DNA from: Phycisphaerae bacterium
Lineage (GTDB): Bacteria; Planctomycetota; Phycisphaerae; SM23-33
Direction of reading: 5' to 3'
NCBI GenBank assembly: GCA_003551645.1
Contig: PUND01000053.1
Location: 1-46,020 of the forward strand
Length of the DNA stretch: 46,020 nucleotides
Shown here: positions 21,976 through 29,949 of the stretch, one piece after another
Layout: each line of letters starts with the position of its first letter
How positions within the stretch are numbered: position 1 is the stretch's first letter
Notes under the pieces: generated by a model
The model's input: the letters and a program-made list of their open reading frames with translations, nothing else
Told to the model about the DNA's origin: nothing
The model's database searches: none
Made by a program: the position numbers and the translations under genes

Positions 21976-24147
21976 CTACGAGGCGAACGCGGCTCCGGTA
22001 TCAAGGATAAGATCCTTGATGTATTCGGCGGGCAGGTCCATCGCGCCGAGGGCCTGTGCGGCGGCCTCGCGCAGCTCGAAGGACTCCCGGCTTCTTACCA
22101 CATCGACCACCGCCGTCCGCTGGCCGTTCTCCAGATAGTTGCCGAACCTTCGCAGCGATGCGCTGAGCTGCTTGAAAGCCCGAATCCGCACCGACTCATC
22201 CGCATCATCGTTCAGTGCCAGGTCGGCCACCAGACGCTGCGCGGCCTGGTCGTGCATTGCCGCAAGGGCTTGGGCACAGGCAACCTTCAGCTCGTCGCCG
22301 CCATGCTCGATGGCGTCGGCAAGGGCATCCCGAGTGAGGGTCACGTCGAAAAGGGGATTCTCTGTCATCCCGAGCTTTTCGATGGCCGCAGCGGCCCGCA
22401 TGGCCCACTGTTCGACGTCCCTCGGCTCCATCGGCCTGCCTTCGGCCAGTTCCAGGCCCTCTTCGACGGCCTCGGCCAGTTCGTCTTGTTCGACTTCCTT
22501 CTCAACAGTGACGATTCGGCCGTCCTCATCGGCAAGCTCGGCTGTTCGCGCGGTCTCTTCGGCGATGATGATCGGAATGGCCGAGAAGATAATCTCGCGC
22601 CGTATTGCGCGTGTCGCATCCACCGGGTTGGGCCTGTCGGCAAGGACGACCACGTCCACTCCGGCATCGCGAGCCATCGACTTCGCCTCGGAAACACCCT
22701 CCGCATCCAGCACCTCGAAGCCGGCCTCACGCAGATCGGCCTTGAGGCGGTTTCGCATTTGCTGTTCCTCGGCCACCAGCATGGCTCGCGACGGCCCGGG
22801 CTGGCGAAGGGACTCGTTCAGCGTCCACAGGACCATTGCATAACCGGTGAACTCATCCTCCGGCAGCGCCTCGGCGAGCGACAGCGCCGCCAGGAACCGC
22901 ACGCGGCTGTCCGGATAGCTCATGGCCTCCACCAGCGGCTTGGCGCCGCCTTCGACCGGCTTGACAAGAGTCTTGGCGCCGGTGGTTTCGGCAAGGGCCT
23001 TGATGGCGCCGGTCACCACGGCAATCTCCTCGTCCCCGAGTCCGCGTGCCAGTACCCGCTGCAGATAGCCGGCCCCGGCGGCCAGTGCGTAGTACTCGGC
23101 CGACGGCTCATCCTCGCCACGGGTAGGGTCTTCGGCGCCGGGGGGCAGATTCGCCTCCCTCCGCAGGTTCGAAGCCACCCATAGTTCCACGGCCGGACTG
23201 AACTCCTCGTCGTGGGAAAGCGCCAATCGGCAGAATCGCATCGCGTAAACGTCGTAGAAAATCTCTATCGGGGCGGGCATGAAGCTCAGGCCTGTATCCT
23301 CGCTCCACCGCCAGAGGTTCGCTTCGTCGAATTGCTCATCAGGCCGCAGCGACTCTGCCTTGTAGTAGTACTGCTCGGCGTACCGATAGAACAGCTCTGC
23401 CGGTTGCTTCTGGACGGCCGCCTCGCCGCCGGTAGCGACAAGAGCCACCCGCACGGCTTTTTGTGTACGCTCCGGCAGGTCGTCGCGCTTGTACGCTTCC
23501 CGCAACCTCGGAGCGGCGTGCCCGTAGCCGATCTCAGCCAGCGTCTCGGCCATAATCTCCACGATGGACGCTTCCTCAGACTGCAGTGCGACGGACAGTC
23601 CACGTACCGCATCGCGTCCCAGAGTCGGAAGCACCGTAACTATCCGCTCTTTGAGCATGTCCGATTCTTCCGGATCGCGCAGTTTGTCAATCAACTGTGG
23701 CAGAGCGAACTCGCCGCTACGACGGAGGCGCTCGGCACCCATCTCATATCCGCGCAGGGTGCCGCCGAGCAGTTCGATGGCCCGTTCGATCTCCTGCGGG
23801 TCCGCGCGCATATCCCGGTAGCCCAGTTCTATCTGCTCGCGAACCTGTGCGATTACCTCCTCCAGGTCCTCCAGCCGCTCACCACGGGTCAGCGTGCGCC
23901 GGGCGTCGGGTGTCTCTTCGGAAAACGTGTAGATGTCCCTCGGCTCGGCGTCGGAATCAAGCAGCGCCTCACCGAAGCTGCGCGCCAACTCGGGGCGTGC
24001 GATCCTGATGTAATGGATGAAGTCGTCCCATAGTTCCTCCGGCGACCGGTTCTGGGCCGAAGTTCCCTGCTGGGCGAGTCCCGTCGTGGCGACAGCCAGA
24101 ACAAACAGCGCCGCCAGGACAGCCGTCGTGGATAAAGTTGTACGCAT
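21976..24147 (-). CDS. Exported HEAT-repeat protein with degenerate receiver-like domain
   Basis: This 723-residue protein has a signal peptide (TTAVLAALFVLAVATTGLAQ) and is mostly alpha-helical. Residues about 135-245 and 590-715 carry HEAT-type repeats (LPQLIDKLRDPEE, IVEIMAETLAEIGYGHAAP, LREAAAQALGAMDLP). Residues about 450-535 resemble a response-regulator receiver: AMLVAEEQQMRNRLKADLRE, then AGFEVLDAEGVSEAKSMARD, then VDVVVLADRPNP and IPIIIAEE. The usual double acidic pair is replaced by AEE, and the phosphoacceptor position reads as alanine followed by aspartate. Such a domain is unexpected in an exported protein. ATG 24147 follows GGGAG; a TTG four codons upstream is rejected. The gene has a consensus promoter and its own terminator. 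HEAT repeats suggest a protein-protein scaffold; the partner is unknown. Confidence 0.8.
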   Translation of the reverse strand: MRTTLSTTAVLAALFVLAVATTGLAQQGTSAQNRSPEELWDDFIHYIRIARPELARSFGEALLDSDAEPRDIYTFSEETPDARRTLTRGERLEDLEEVIAQVREQIELGYRDMRADPQEIERAIELLGGTLRGYEMGAERLRRSGEFALPQLIDKLRDPEESDMLKERIVTVLPTLGRDAVRGLSVALQSEEASIVEIMAETLAEIGYGHAAPRLREAYKRDDLPERTQKAVRVALVATGGEAAVQKQPAELFYRYAEQYYYKAESLRPDEQFDEANLWRWSEDTGLSFMPAPIEIFYDVYAMRFCRLALSHDEEFSPAVELWVASNLRREANLPPGAEDPTRGEDEPSAEYYALAAGAGYLQRVLARGLGDEEIAVVTGAIKALAETTGAKTLVKPVEGGAKPLVEAMSYPDSRVRFLAALSLAEALPEDEFTGYAMVLWTLNESLRQPGPSRAMLVAEEQQMRNRLKADLREAGFEVLDAEGVSEAKSMARDAGVDVVVLADRPNPVDATRAIRREIIFSAIPIIIAEETARTAELADEDGRIVTVEKEVEQDELAEAVEEGLELAEGRPMEPRDVEQWAMRAAAAIEKLGMTENPLFDVTLTRDALADAIEHGGDELKVACAQALAAMHDQAAQRLVADLALNDDADESVRIRAFKQLSASLRRFGNYLENGQRTAVVDVVRSRESFELREAAAQALGAMDLPAEYIKDLILDTGAAFAS

Positions 24148-24249
24148 GCTGTCTCCCAAGCTGCGAGGTCACAGAGGTCCGGGTAAATTACGTAGCTCGT
24201 TGCGTGGGCGTATCATGGCTAAAACCGAGCCGTTCGGCCGGTACTGTCG

Positions 24250-24277
24250 ATTATAGATACCCCCCTCGGCGTGTCAA
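24250..24277 (-). promoter_or_regulatory. Consensus sigma70-type promoter for the HEAT gene
   Basis: On the minus strand a perfect TTGACA (24277-24272) and a perfect TATAAT (24255-24250) are separated by 16 bases. The leader is about 95 bases. This is the best promoter match in the window and predicts high constitutive expression. Confidence 0.75.
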
Positions 24278-24341
24278 CCACAATAGCGCCCCTTTGATCC
24301 CCGCCATGGCCGCCTGGATAATCCGCTGTCGCTGCTGGCCG

Positions 24342-26129
24342 TCATTCCAGCACCACGTTGATGGTCGTTCCTTCCTGCCCGAGCAATACTTCGCGGGTCT
24401 GAATCCGGCCGTCCGCTTCCACGCCGAGCCGGTAATCCCCCATGAAACCGCGGACGGCGGCGCGGCCGTCCTGTCCGGTTTCGATTGTCTCGTCGGTCCA
24501 CCACTGCTCGAACACCAGATCCCGGTAGGCCAGCCCGTTCGGCTTCATTGAAAAGTCCATGCGCATCATCGCGCCGTCCGGCCGCCAGTGCCTGCCCTCC
24601 CAGAAGCCCCACATGGTGAAGCTCTCGACGGCCTCGTGGGCGAAAACCGCTGTCAGAAAATCGCGCGTGTAGCTGGCCTGGAGGTGTTCGTCCGATATGT
24701 TCACGTCGAACTCGGTAACGTGCAGCGGCAACCCGAACTCCGCGAAGCGGTCCAGTATGTCCCACAGTCGCCGCGGCGGCGTGAGGTCCCAGCCGAAGTG
24801 GCCCTGCAGGCCGATAGAGTCCAGCGGGGCGCCCTCATCCAGCAGAAACCGGATAGTATCGTGATAGTGGTTCTGGTGTCTGGTGTTCAGCCGTCCGCCG
24901 GTGCTGAGTATGCCGTAGTCGTTGATCATAAGCACCGCTTCCGGCGCGTGCTCGCGTGCGGTCCGGAACCACTCGACCATCACCTCGCGTCCCAGCACAT
25001 CCATCAGGTCGTGGTTTGAGAACGGCTCGTTTATGACGTCCCACTCCTCGGCCAGCCCGGCCGTGGTTGAGGCGATGTCAATGATATGCTCGCGGATGGC
25101 CTCCCTGAGCCGCCGCGGGTGGTCGGCCAGTTCGCGCAGTTCTTCGGGCGTGTGTCGCCAACTCGGCCAGACCATCACGTGCCCGTGGCGGCGCATGCCC
25201 TTTTCGCCGAGCCATTTCAGCGTGCGGACGGCCTGGCTGTCCGGTCCGCCGTCTCTTTGCCAGCGGGGCCACTTGAGCGCGTTCTCAATTGTCGCCCGGT
25301 TGAAAAGCTCCCGGACGTGGCGGACGTATTCGGGGTTTTCGCGTCGGCCGCCGGGCATCATGTCCGCAGCCACGGCCGTTCCGAAGCCGAAGGCGTGCCG
25401 GAGCATCTCGACGCGGACACGGGCACCTGGAATCGGCTCGCCGTCGCCGTCGGTTACGACCACGGTCAAATCGGACTTCCGGATTCGGTTTATCCGCTCG
25501 GCGGCGACCTCCCGCCAGTCGGCGTCGTCGGACATGCCCTGATACGCCGGGCCGGAGCGAAACGCGTCCGGGTCGGCGTCGGGGCCGTGGTTCGACAGCG
25601 AAACGTTCGCCACTTCCACCGTCTGGGGCGCGAAGCCAAATCCGAAGCACAGCATCGCCTCCCCCCTGTCGTAGCCGCGCCGCATCCGGAACGGAACGGC
25701 GAACTCCCGCCAATCCCCGCCGGCCGAGGCGCGGAACTCAACGGCCTTGGTCCACGGCGGCCCGGCCTTCTGGAAGTAGGCCATCACGCTCGCCTCGCCA
25801 GTCTCGTCAGACGACTCGATGCCGCGCATCGCGAAACGCAGCACCAGCACATCGTCCTCGCGGACCCGCACGAGAGCCGGGTAGCCCAACTGCACGCTCC
25901 ACCAGTGCCCGGCCGGCTCGGGTTCCCGCAGCGTCCGGACGCGGACCGCCTCGGCGAAGGGTTGGCCTTCAACGGCGACCACATCGCGTTCGGCAAGGTC
26001 CGGCCGCGCGCTGAAGCCGAACTCTTCGATTCCCACGCCGGGGATAACCGGCTCACCCGTCCGCTCGGCGGCCCCCTCCGCAAGGACCACAACGCCAATT
26101 ACAGTCGCCAGCACAAGAATCTGATACAT
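24342..26129 (-). CDS. Secreted GH10 glycosidase (endo-xylanase family)
   Basis: This 595-residue enzyme probably cleaves xylan or a related beta-glycan outside the cytoplasm. A hydrophobic N-terminus (ILVLATVIGVVVLAEGAA) is a signal peptide. Residues about 30-185 look like a beta-sandwich carbohydrate-binding module, followed by a linker domain (VVVTDGDGEPIPGARVRVEM). The GH10 barrel occupies about 240-520, with acid/base Glu368 in WDVINEP and nucleophile Glu473 in LHVTEFDV. FGFGTAV, GHVMVWPSW and FTMWGFWEG are also family landmarks. A small C-terminal beta domain ends the protein. ATG 26129 is preceded by GAGGG; an in-frame start 63 bases upstream would place 21 non-conserved residues before the signal peptide. 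Substrate is inferred from the family. Confidence 0.9.
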   Translation of the reverse strand: MYQILVLATVIGVVVLAEGAAERTGEPVIPGVGIEEFGFSARPDLAERDVVAVEGQPFAEAVRVRTLREPEPAGHWWSVQLGYPALVRVREDDVLVLRFAMRGIESSDETGEASVMAYFQKAGPPWTKAVEFRASAGGDWREFAVPFRMRRGYDRGEAMLCFGFGFAPQTVEVANVSLSNHGPDADPDAFRSGPAYQGMSDDADWREVAAERINRIRKSDLTVVVTDGDGEPIPGARVRVEMLRHAFGFGTAVAADMMPGGRRENPEYVRHVRELFNRATIENALKWPRWQRDGGPDSQAVRTLKWLGEKGMRRHGHVMVWPSWRHTPEELRELADHPRRLREAIREHIIDIASTTAGLAEEWDVINEPFSNHDLMDVLGREVMVEWFRTAREHAPEAVLMINDYGILSTGGRLNTRHQNHYHDTIRFLLDEGAPLDSIGLQGHFGWDLTPPRRLWDILDRFAEFGLPLHVTEFDVNISDEHLQASYTRDFLTAVFAHEAVESFTMWGFWEGRHWRPDGAMMRMDFSMKPNGLAYRDLVFEQWWTDETIETGQDGRAAVRGFMGDYRLGVEADGRIQTREVLLGQEGTTINVVLE

Positions 26130-26290
26130 GTTTGTCCCTCGCCTGTTCTCACTCACGCCGATAACCGCCGGCGAGCCGGGATCAGGCGGCATCGCCTACA
26201 GCGTTTTAGTCGGCTTCCTCGGGGCAACCCTGCAAACGTCTCGACGCAGCCGGGGCAATATCACAACGGTCCGGCCCCTGCCGCGTCGGC

Positions 26291-27238
26291 CTACTGTTCC
26301 CTCTCGGCCGGATATTCCGGTTGCCTGCCCTCGAGCACGGCCATCACGTCATGGACCACATCGGACATGTTCTCCATCGCCTTCGGAACGCGGGCGGCCG
26401 TGTGGGGCGTCAGTATCGCCCTTTCCTGTGCCTCTCCGAGGTGGAACATCGGATAGTCCGCCGGCGGCGGCTCGGGGTCGTGGCAGTCGATAACACAGGC
26501 GTCGAGCTTGCCGGATCGCATGGCCTCGGCAAGTGCGGCGTAGTCCACAATAGGACCGCGAGCGGCGTTGATGAACTGCGCCCCCTCCCTGAACTGCTCA
26601 AGCGTTGAGCGGTTGATGAGCTTCCGCGTCAGCTCCGTAAGCGGCGTGTGGACTGTGATGATGTCGCTTTCGGCGTAGAGCGTGGGCTTATCGACGGCGA
26701 CCGCACGGTAATCAAGCTCTATGTCGCGGATATCGTTATACAGGACGGCCATGCCCAGTCCGGCGGCGGCCCTGCCGACCCTGCCGCCGATGCGCCCACA
26801 GCCGATAATCCCCAACGTGCAGTCTGACAGGAACCGGCCGTATCTTTGCTTGCGGATTTCGTGGAAGCGTTCGGACGATACGTATCCATCCAGCGGCCAG
26901 AAGCGCCGGTTCATCTCGATTATCATACGAATGGTGTAATCAACCACGGCAAGCGTGTTGGCCGCCGGGGTATGCACGACCTCCACGCCGCGGGACCGGC
27001 ATGCGGGGACATCGATGTTCTCCAGCGCTACGCCGGCCCGTCCTACGACTTTCAGATTCGGCGCCGCATCGAGCAACTGCCCGTTGACCTGCGTGTAGGT
27101 GCGCACGATAAGCCCGTCGGCATCGCGGATGATTTCGCCGACGTTCTCGGGAGTCGCCCATCGCAGCTCTGCGCGGTCCCGGAGCCACTGAACCGCCCGC
27201 TCGCTGAGCGTCTCGGAAACGACGACGACCGGCTTCAT
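26291..27238 (-). CDS. D-isomer-specific 2-hydroxyacid dehydrogenase (SerA-like)
   Basis: This 315-residue NAD-dependent dehydrogenase reduces or oxidises a 2-hydroxy or 2-keto acid. The Rossmann motif LGIIGCGRIGGRVG lies at about 142-155. The catalytic residues are Arg227 (NAARGPIVD), a probable Glu256 (CHDPEPPP) and His279 (LTPHTAA). There is no ACT or other regulatory tail, so it is shorter than the long forms of phosphoglycerate dehydrogenase; candidates include phosphoglycerate, glyoxylate/hydroxypyruvate or a sugar-derived acid. The substrate loop (VGRAGVALENIDVPAC) resembles that of SerA-like enzymes. ATG 27238 follows GGAGAGG at about 6 bases. The open frame upstream to 27469 is low-complexity intergenic sequence and is not part of the protein. 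Confidence 0.88.
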   Translation of the reverse strand: MKPVVVVSETLSERAVQWLRDRAELRWATPENVGEIIRDADGLIVRTYTQVNGQLLDAAPNLKVVGRAGVALENIDVPACRSRGVEVVHTPAANTLAVVDYTIRMIIEMNRRFWPLDGYVSSERFHEIRKQRYGRFLSDCTLGIIGCGRIGGRVGRAAAGLGMAVLYNDIRDIELDYRAVAVDKPTLYAESDIITVHTPLTELTRKLINRSTLEQFREGAQFINAARGPIVDYAALAEAMRSGKLDACVIDCHDPEPPPADYPMFHLGEAQERAILTPHTAARVPKAMENMSDVVHDVMAVLEGRQPEYPAEREQ

Positions 27239-27304
27239 GATGCGCCTCTCCGCCGCCGGGTAACCGACCGTCGGGCCGTTGGCTTGTTCATAGGCGTCCG
27301 GTGT

Positions 27305-27343
27305 ATTCGTGTGCCTTCGTGCATTCGTGTACTCGCATATTCG
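27305..27343 (+). repeat. ATTCGTG-type short repeats in a gene gap
   Basis: ATTCGTG or TTCGTG occurs at 27305, 27316 and 27323, with a decayed ATTCGCG copy at about 27339-27345. It lies in the 250-base gap between the dehydrogenase start and the TPR gene stop. The rest of that gap shows no gene, terminator or clear promoter. Confidence 0.5.
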
Positions 27344-27488
27344 CGCTGGTGCGGTCGTTGGCTCGCGTGTTCTTGCCTGTCCGCCGTCTGGTCCGCAAGG
27401 CCCGCATCGCGGAGGAGAAAGCCGTGGCCGAAGGCGACACTCATGGAGTGAGCCGGCGAACGTGGCCAAGCTCGTCGTGCCGGCTCGC

Positions 27489-28865
27489 TCAGGCGGAGAT
27501 GTTGGGCATGTTGCGGCGATGTGTCAAGCGCAGCCGCAGACGTTGCCAGAGACCGCCGGAGGCGATTCGTCCGGCCAGTTCACGGATGGAGTCATCCTTC
27601 GGCGCCAGCGTCATCGCACGGGCCACGTAGCGCCTGGCCCTGGCGATATCGCCCTTCTGCCAGTGCGCCAAAGCCAGGTTGTAAAGCGCCAGCGCGTAGT
27701 CGGGACGCAGCTTCAGCGCTCGACGGCACTGGCGGATGCCGTCCTCCAGACGGTTGAGCATAAAGAAGCTGACGGCGAGGTTGTGCCTGGCCGAGGCATC
27801 GTCCGGCTGAAGCGCGACCAGCCGGCGCAACGCCCGGTTGGCTCTGTAGGTCTGCCCAATCTCCATGAGCAGTTCGGCCAGCTCTTGGAGCGTTTCCGGG
27901 TCGTCGCCGGCGAGTTTCAACTCGGCCAACACAAGCGGTCTGGCCTCATCTGCCCGGCCTCGACGCAACAGCACGCGGGCAAGCCGAGCACGGACGCCGG
28001 GATAGTCCCTGTCCAGACGCAGCACCAGCCGGAACTGCTCCTCGGCCGCCTCCAACTGCTCGCGACGAATCGCCAGCTCGCCGAGGTAGTAATGCGCATC
28101 AGGATTGTCGGGCGACTGCTCCAGGACGCGACGGAACTGCCGCCCCGCCGCCGGCAGCCGGCCCATCTCCATCAGCAGCTCACCGTAGTCCAGGAGCGTC
28201 GGTATGTCCTCGCCGTGCAGGCGAATTTCGGCCTGGTAGTGGCGGGCGGCGTCGGCGTGCCGGCGGCGCTGCCAGTGGGCCTCGGCCAGTCGCGCGTGCG
28301 CATCCGGCTGGGCGGGGTCAATCTCCAGGGCACGCCGCCAGCACCACATGGCGCGGCCAATGTCGCCGCGGGCGTACAAGCTGCATGCGATGTTGTGATA
28401 GCACAGGGGGCAGTCTTCGCTGAGCTGGCGCGCGAGGTAGAACATCACCTCCGCCTGTTCGTGCCGGCCCATCTCTGTATAGGTTACGATACGGTTGCAG
28501 TAGGTGGGTTCGTAGTCGGGGTCCAGCCGTTCGGCCCGTCGGAAGCACCGCAGCGATTCGGCGTATCGGCCAAGGCGGGTCAGGTTCATCCCCAGGCAGT
28601 TCAGGGCCTCCACATCATCGGGCGCCAACGAAAGGACCGACTGATACGCCCGGCAGGCGCGCGAATAGTCTTCCATCGCTTCAAGCGTCAGCGCTAGGTT
28701 GAAGTACCAGGCCGGGTTGTAGGGCACGATGTCGATCGCCGCCCGCAACTCGGCCGCGGCCTCGGCCCAGCGGCCCTGCTCATACAGGGACTGCGCGCGA
28801 TCCGCTCTTGTTTCCGCTTCGTTCCAGTCGTTCATGATACAGACACTGCCAAAGCCAGCATCCAC
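27489..28865 (-). CDS. TPR-repeat protein
   Basis: This 458-residue protein is made almost wholly of tetratricopeptide repeats, about twelve units of 34 residues, from about residue 15 to 440. Clear examples are NPAWYFNLALTLEAMEDYSR, PDNPDAHYYLGELAIRREQL and PDYALALYNLALAHWQKGDI. There is no signal peptide or membrane helix, so it is cytoplasmic. The start is GTG 28865, set by GGAGG about 6 bases upstream; ATG 28835 has no binding site. The C-terminus is basic (LRLRLTHRR). TPR scaffolds bind partner proteins; which ones cannot be said. It is divergent from the small release-factor-like gene. Confidence 0.85.
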   Translation of the reverse strand: MDAGFGSVCIMNDWNEAETRADRAQSLYEQGRWAEAAAELRAAIDIVPYNPAWYFNLALTLEAMEDYSRACRAYQSVLSLAPDDVEALNCLGMNLTRLGRYAESLRCFRRAERLDPDYEPTYCNRIVTYTEMGRHEQAEVMFYLARQLSEDCPLCYHNIACSLYARGDIGRAMWCWRRALEIDPAQPDAHARLAEAHWQRRRHADAARHYQAEIRLHGEDIPTLLDYGELLMEMGRLPAAGRQFRRVLEQSPDNPDAHYYLGELAIRREQLEAAEEQFRLVLRLDRDYPGVRARLARVLLRRGRADEARPLVLAELKLAGDDPETLQELAELLMEIGQTYRANRALRRLVALQPDDASARHNLAVSFFMLNRLEDGIRQCRRALKLRPDYALALYNLALAHWQKGDIARARRYVARAMTLAPKDDSIRELAGRIASGGLWQRLRLRLTHRRNMPNISA

Positions 28866-28943
28866 AGGGACCCTCCACCCGGCCGATTCACCCCCCGGCC
28901 GAGCATTCTCCTTTGCGTCGAGTTGGCGTCCCTGCTGATATGA

Positions 28944-28972
28944 ATTCTATCCCGAACCGGCCGATCCGACAA
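28944..28972 (-). promoter_or_regulatory. Candidate promoter of the TPR gene
   Basis: On the minus strand TTGTCG (28972-28967) and TAGAAT (28949-28944) are 17 bases apart, about 78 bases upstream of GTG 28865. Confidence 0.5.
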
Positions 28973-29051
28973 GACACAAAGCTCCCGAAGCCGGAAAAAC
29001 TCGCCCGGCAAGCCCCTCGCCCAACGGCCACGGCCGCTGTAAGATGCCGTC

Positions 29052-29591
29052 ATGGCCGAGTATCGTGAGTATCTGGCGATGGACGACGAGTCGCTGCTGA
29101 AACAGTGCGACTCCGAGACATACAAGGCCTCCGGCCCCGGCGGCCAGCACCGCAACAAGACGCTCTCGGCGGTCCGGCTGACACACCGGCCGACCGGCAT
29201 AACCGGGCAGTCCGCCGACAGCAGGTCGCAACACGACAATCGTCGCAAGGCGCTCGGACGGCTGCGCATGAACATTGCCTGCAAGCTGCGCCGGCCGGTC
29301 GAACCCGGCAAGACCGAGCTGCCCGCCGAGGTCGCCGAATGCCTGCGTAAGGTTGGCGGCGGATCCGGACGGAGCCGACGCATCGAGGTCAACCGCAAGA
29401 ATCCGCGATACTGGATGGTTGTGGCCGTGGTGCTCGATTTGCTTGAGGCGTGTGAAGGTCGGCTCTCCGACGCGGCCGGCCTGCTGGGAGTATCCACCAG
29501 CAACATTACCCGGGTGCTAAAGGCAGACAGGCACGCCCTTGCCGCCGCACAGACACTGCGCCAACGACATGGGCAGAAACCTCTGGGCTGA
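29052..29591 (+). CDS. Small release-factor-like GGQ protein with extra C-terminal helical domain
   Basis: This 179-residue protein carries the peptidyl-tRNA hydrolysis motif of class I release factors, SGPGGQHRNKT (GGQ at 30-32), in the setting typical of domain 3 of RF1/RF2 and of ArfB-like rescue factors. It lacks the stop-codon-reading domain, so it may free stalled ribosomes rather than terminate normal genes. Unlike ArfB, it has a C-terminal part (about 110-165) with a helix-turn-helix-like look (DAAGLLGVSTSNITRVLK). No Shine-Dalgarno precedes ATG 29052. A TAAGAT box at 29040-29045 could start the transcript at the ATG, though no -35 is evident. Confidence 0.83.
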   Translation: MAEYREYLAMDDESLLKQCDSETYKASGPGGQHRNKTLSAVRLTHRPTGITGQSADSRSQHDNRRKALGRLRMNIACKLRRPVEPGKTELPAEVAECLRKVGGGSGRSRRIEVNRKNPRYWMVVAVVLDLLEACEGRLSDAAGLLGVSTSNITRVLKADRHALAAAQTLRQRHGQKPLG

Positions 29592-29699
29592 GCAGCCGCC
29601 GAAAGGCGCGGGTGTACCCTTCGCCGCGTTTGGCCGGCTATCCGCTCCGACAAAAGACAAGCTGTGAGGAGTTCTATATTATTGGCGGCTAAACCGAGC

Positions 29700-29729
29700 T
29701 TGACCCCCTATGCGCCTCCGCGGTACAAT
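29700..29729 (+). promoter_or_regulatory. Sigma70-type promoter of the secretion operon
   Basis: TTGACC (29700-29705, four of six) and TACAAT (29724-29729, five of six) are 18 bases apart. Transcription would start near 29736, leaving a leader of about 214 bases before ATG 29950. Confidence 0.55.
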
Positions 29730-29735
29730 CATCAT

Positions 29736-29949
29736 ATATTCGGGAGTGCGACGGCTGGAGTTACGCAGTCGGCGAGACCGTATTTTCACGGGAAGGCCTG
29801 CCCGCGGGACCCCGCCCCGGACCTGCCGAGCCGCATCGCATGCGGCAAAGGCCCCCGCGGTCTTCCTCGTCGGGACGGCTCCGGTTGCGACGTACACGGA
29901 TATGAAACTCGAGCAAAACCGATAGCCCAAACCCCCCGGAAGACAGACC
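29736..29949 (+). promoter_or_regulatory. Long 5' leader of the secretion operon
   Basis: The leader contains several possible hairpins, among them CCGT/ACGG at about 29778-29791 and a perfect 7-bp stem GCCGCAT/ATGCGGC with loop CGC (29830-29846). I searched by eye for the conserved cores of cyclic-di-GMP, cobalamin and SAM riboswitches and found no convincing match. The rest of the 358-base gap (29592-29699) shows no gene or terminator with a T-tract. Confidence 0.4.

Noticed and set aside
24148-24159. TTG start for the HEAT protein
   Set aside because: The GGGAG Shine-Dalgarno lies between it and ATG 24147, so it belongs to the ATG.
27239-27469. N-terminal extension of the dehydrogenase by 77 residues
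   Set aside because: The extension is translated low-complexity repeat DNA; ATG 27238 has a good ribosome binding site and begins the conserved domain.
29760-29900. Possible cyclic-di-GMP riboswitch (TGCGGCAAAGGCC string)
   Set aside because: The surrounding conserved nucleotides and the paired stems of the known class I core are missing.
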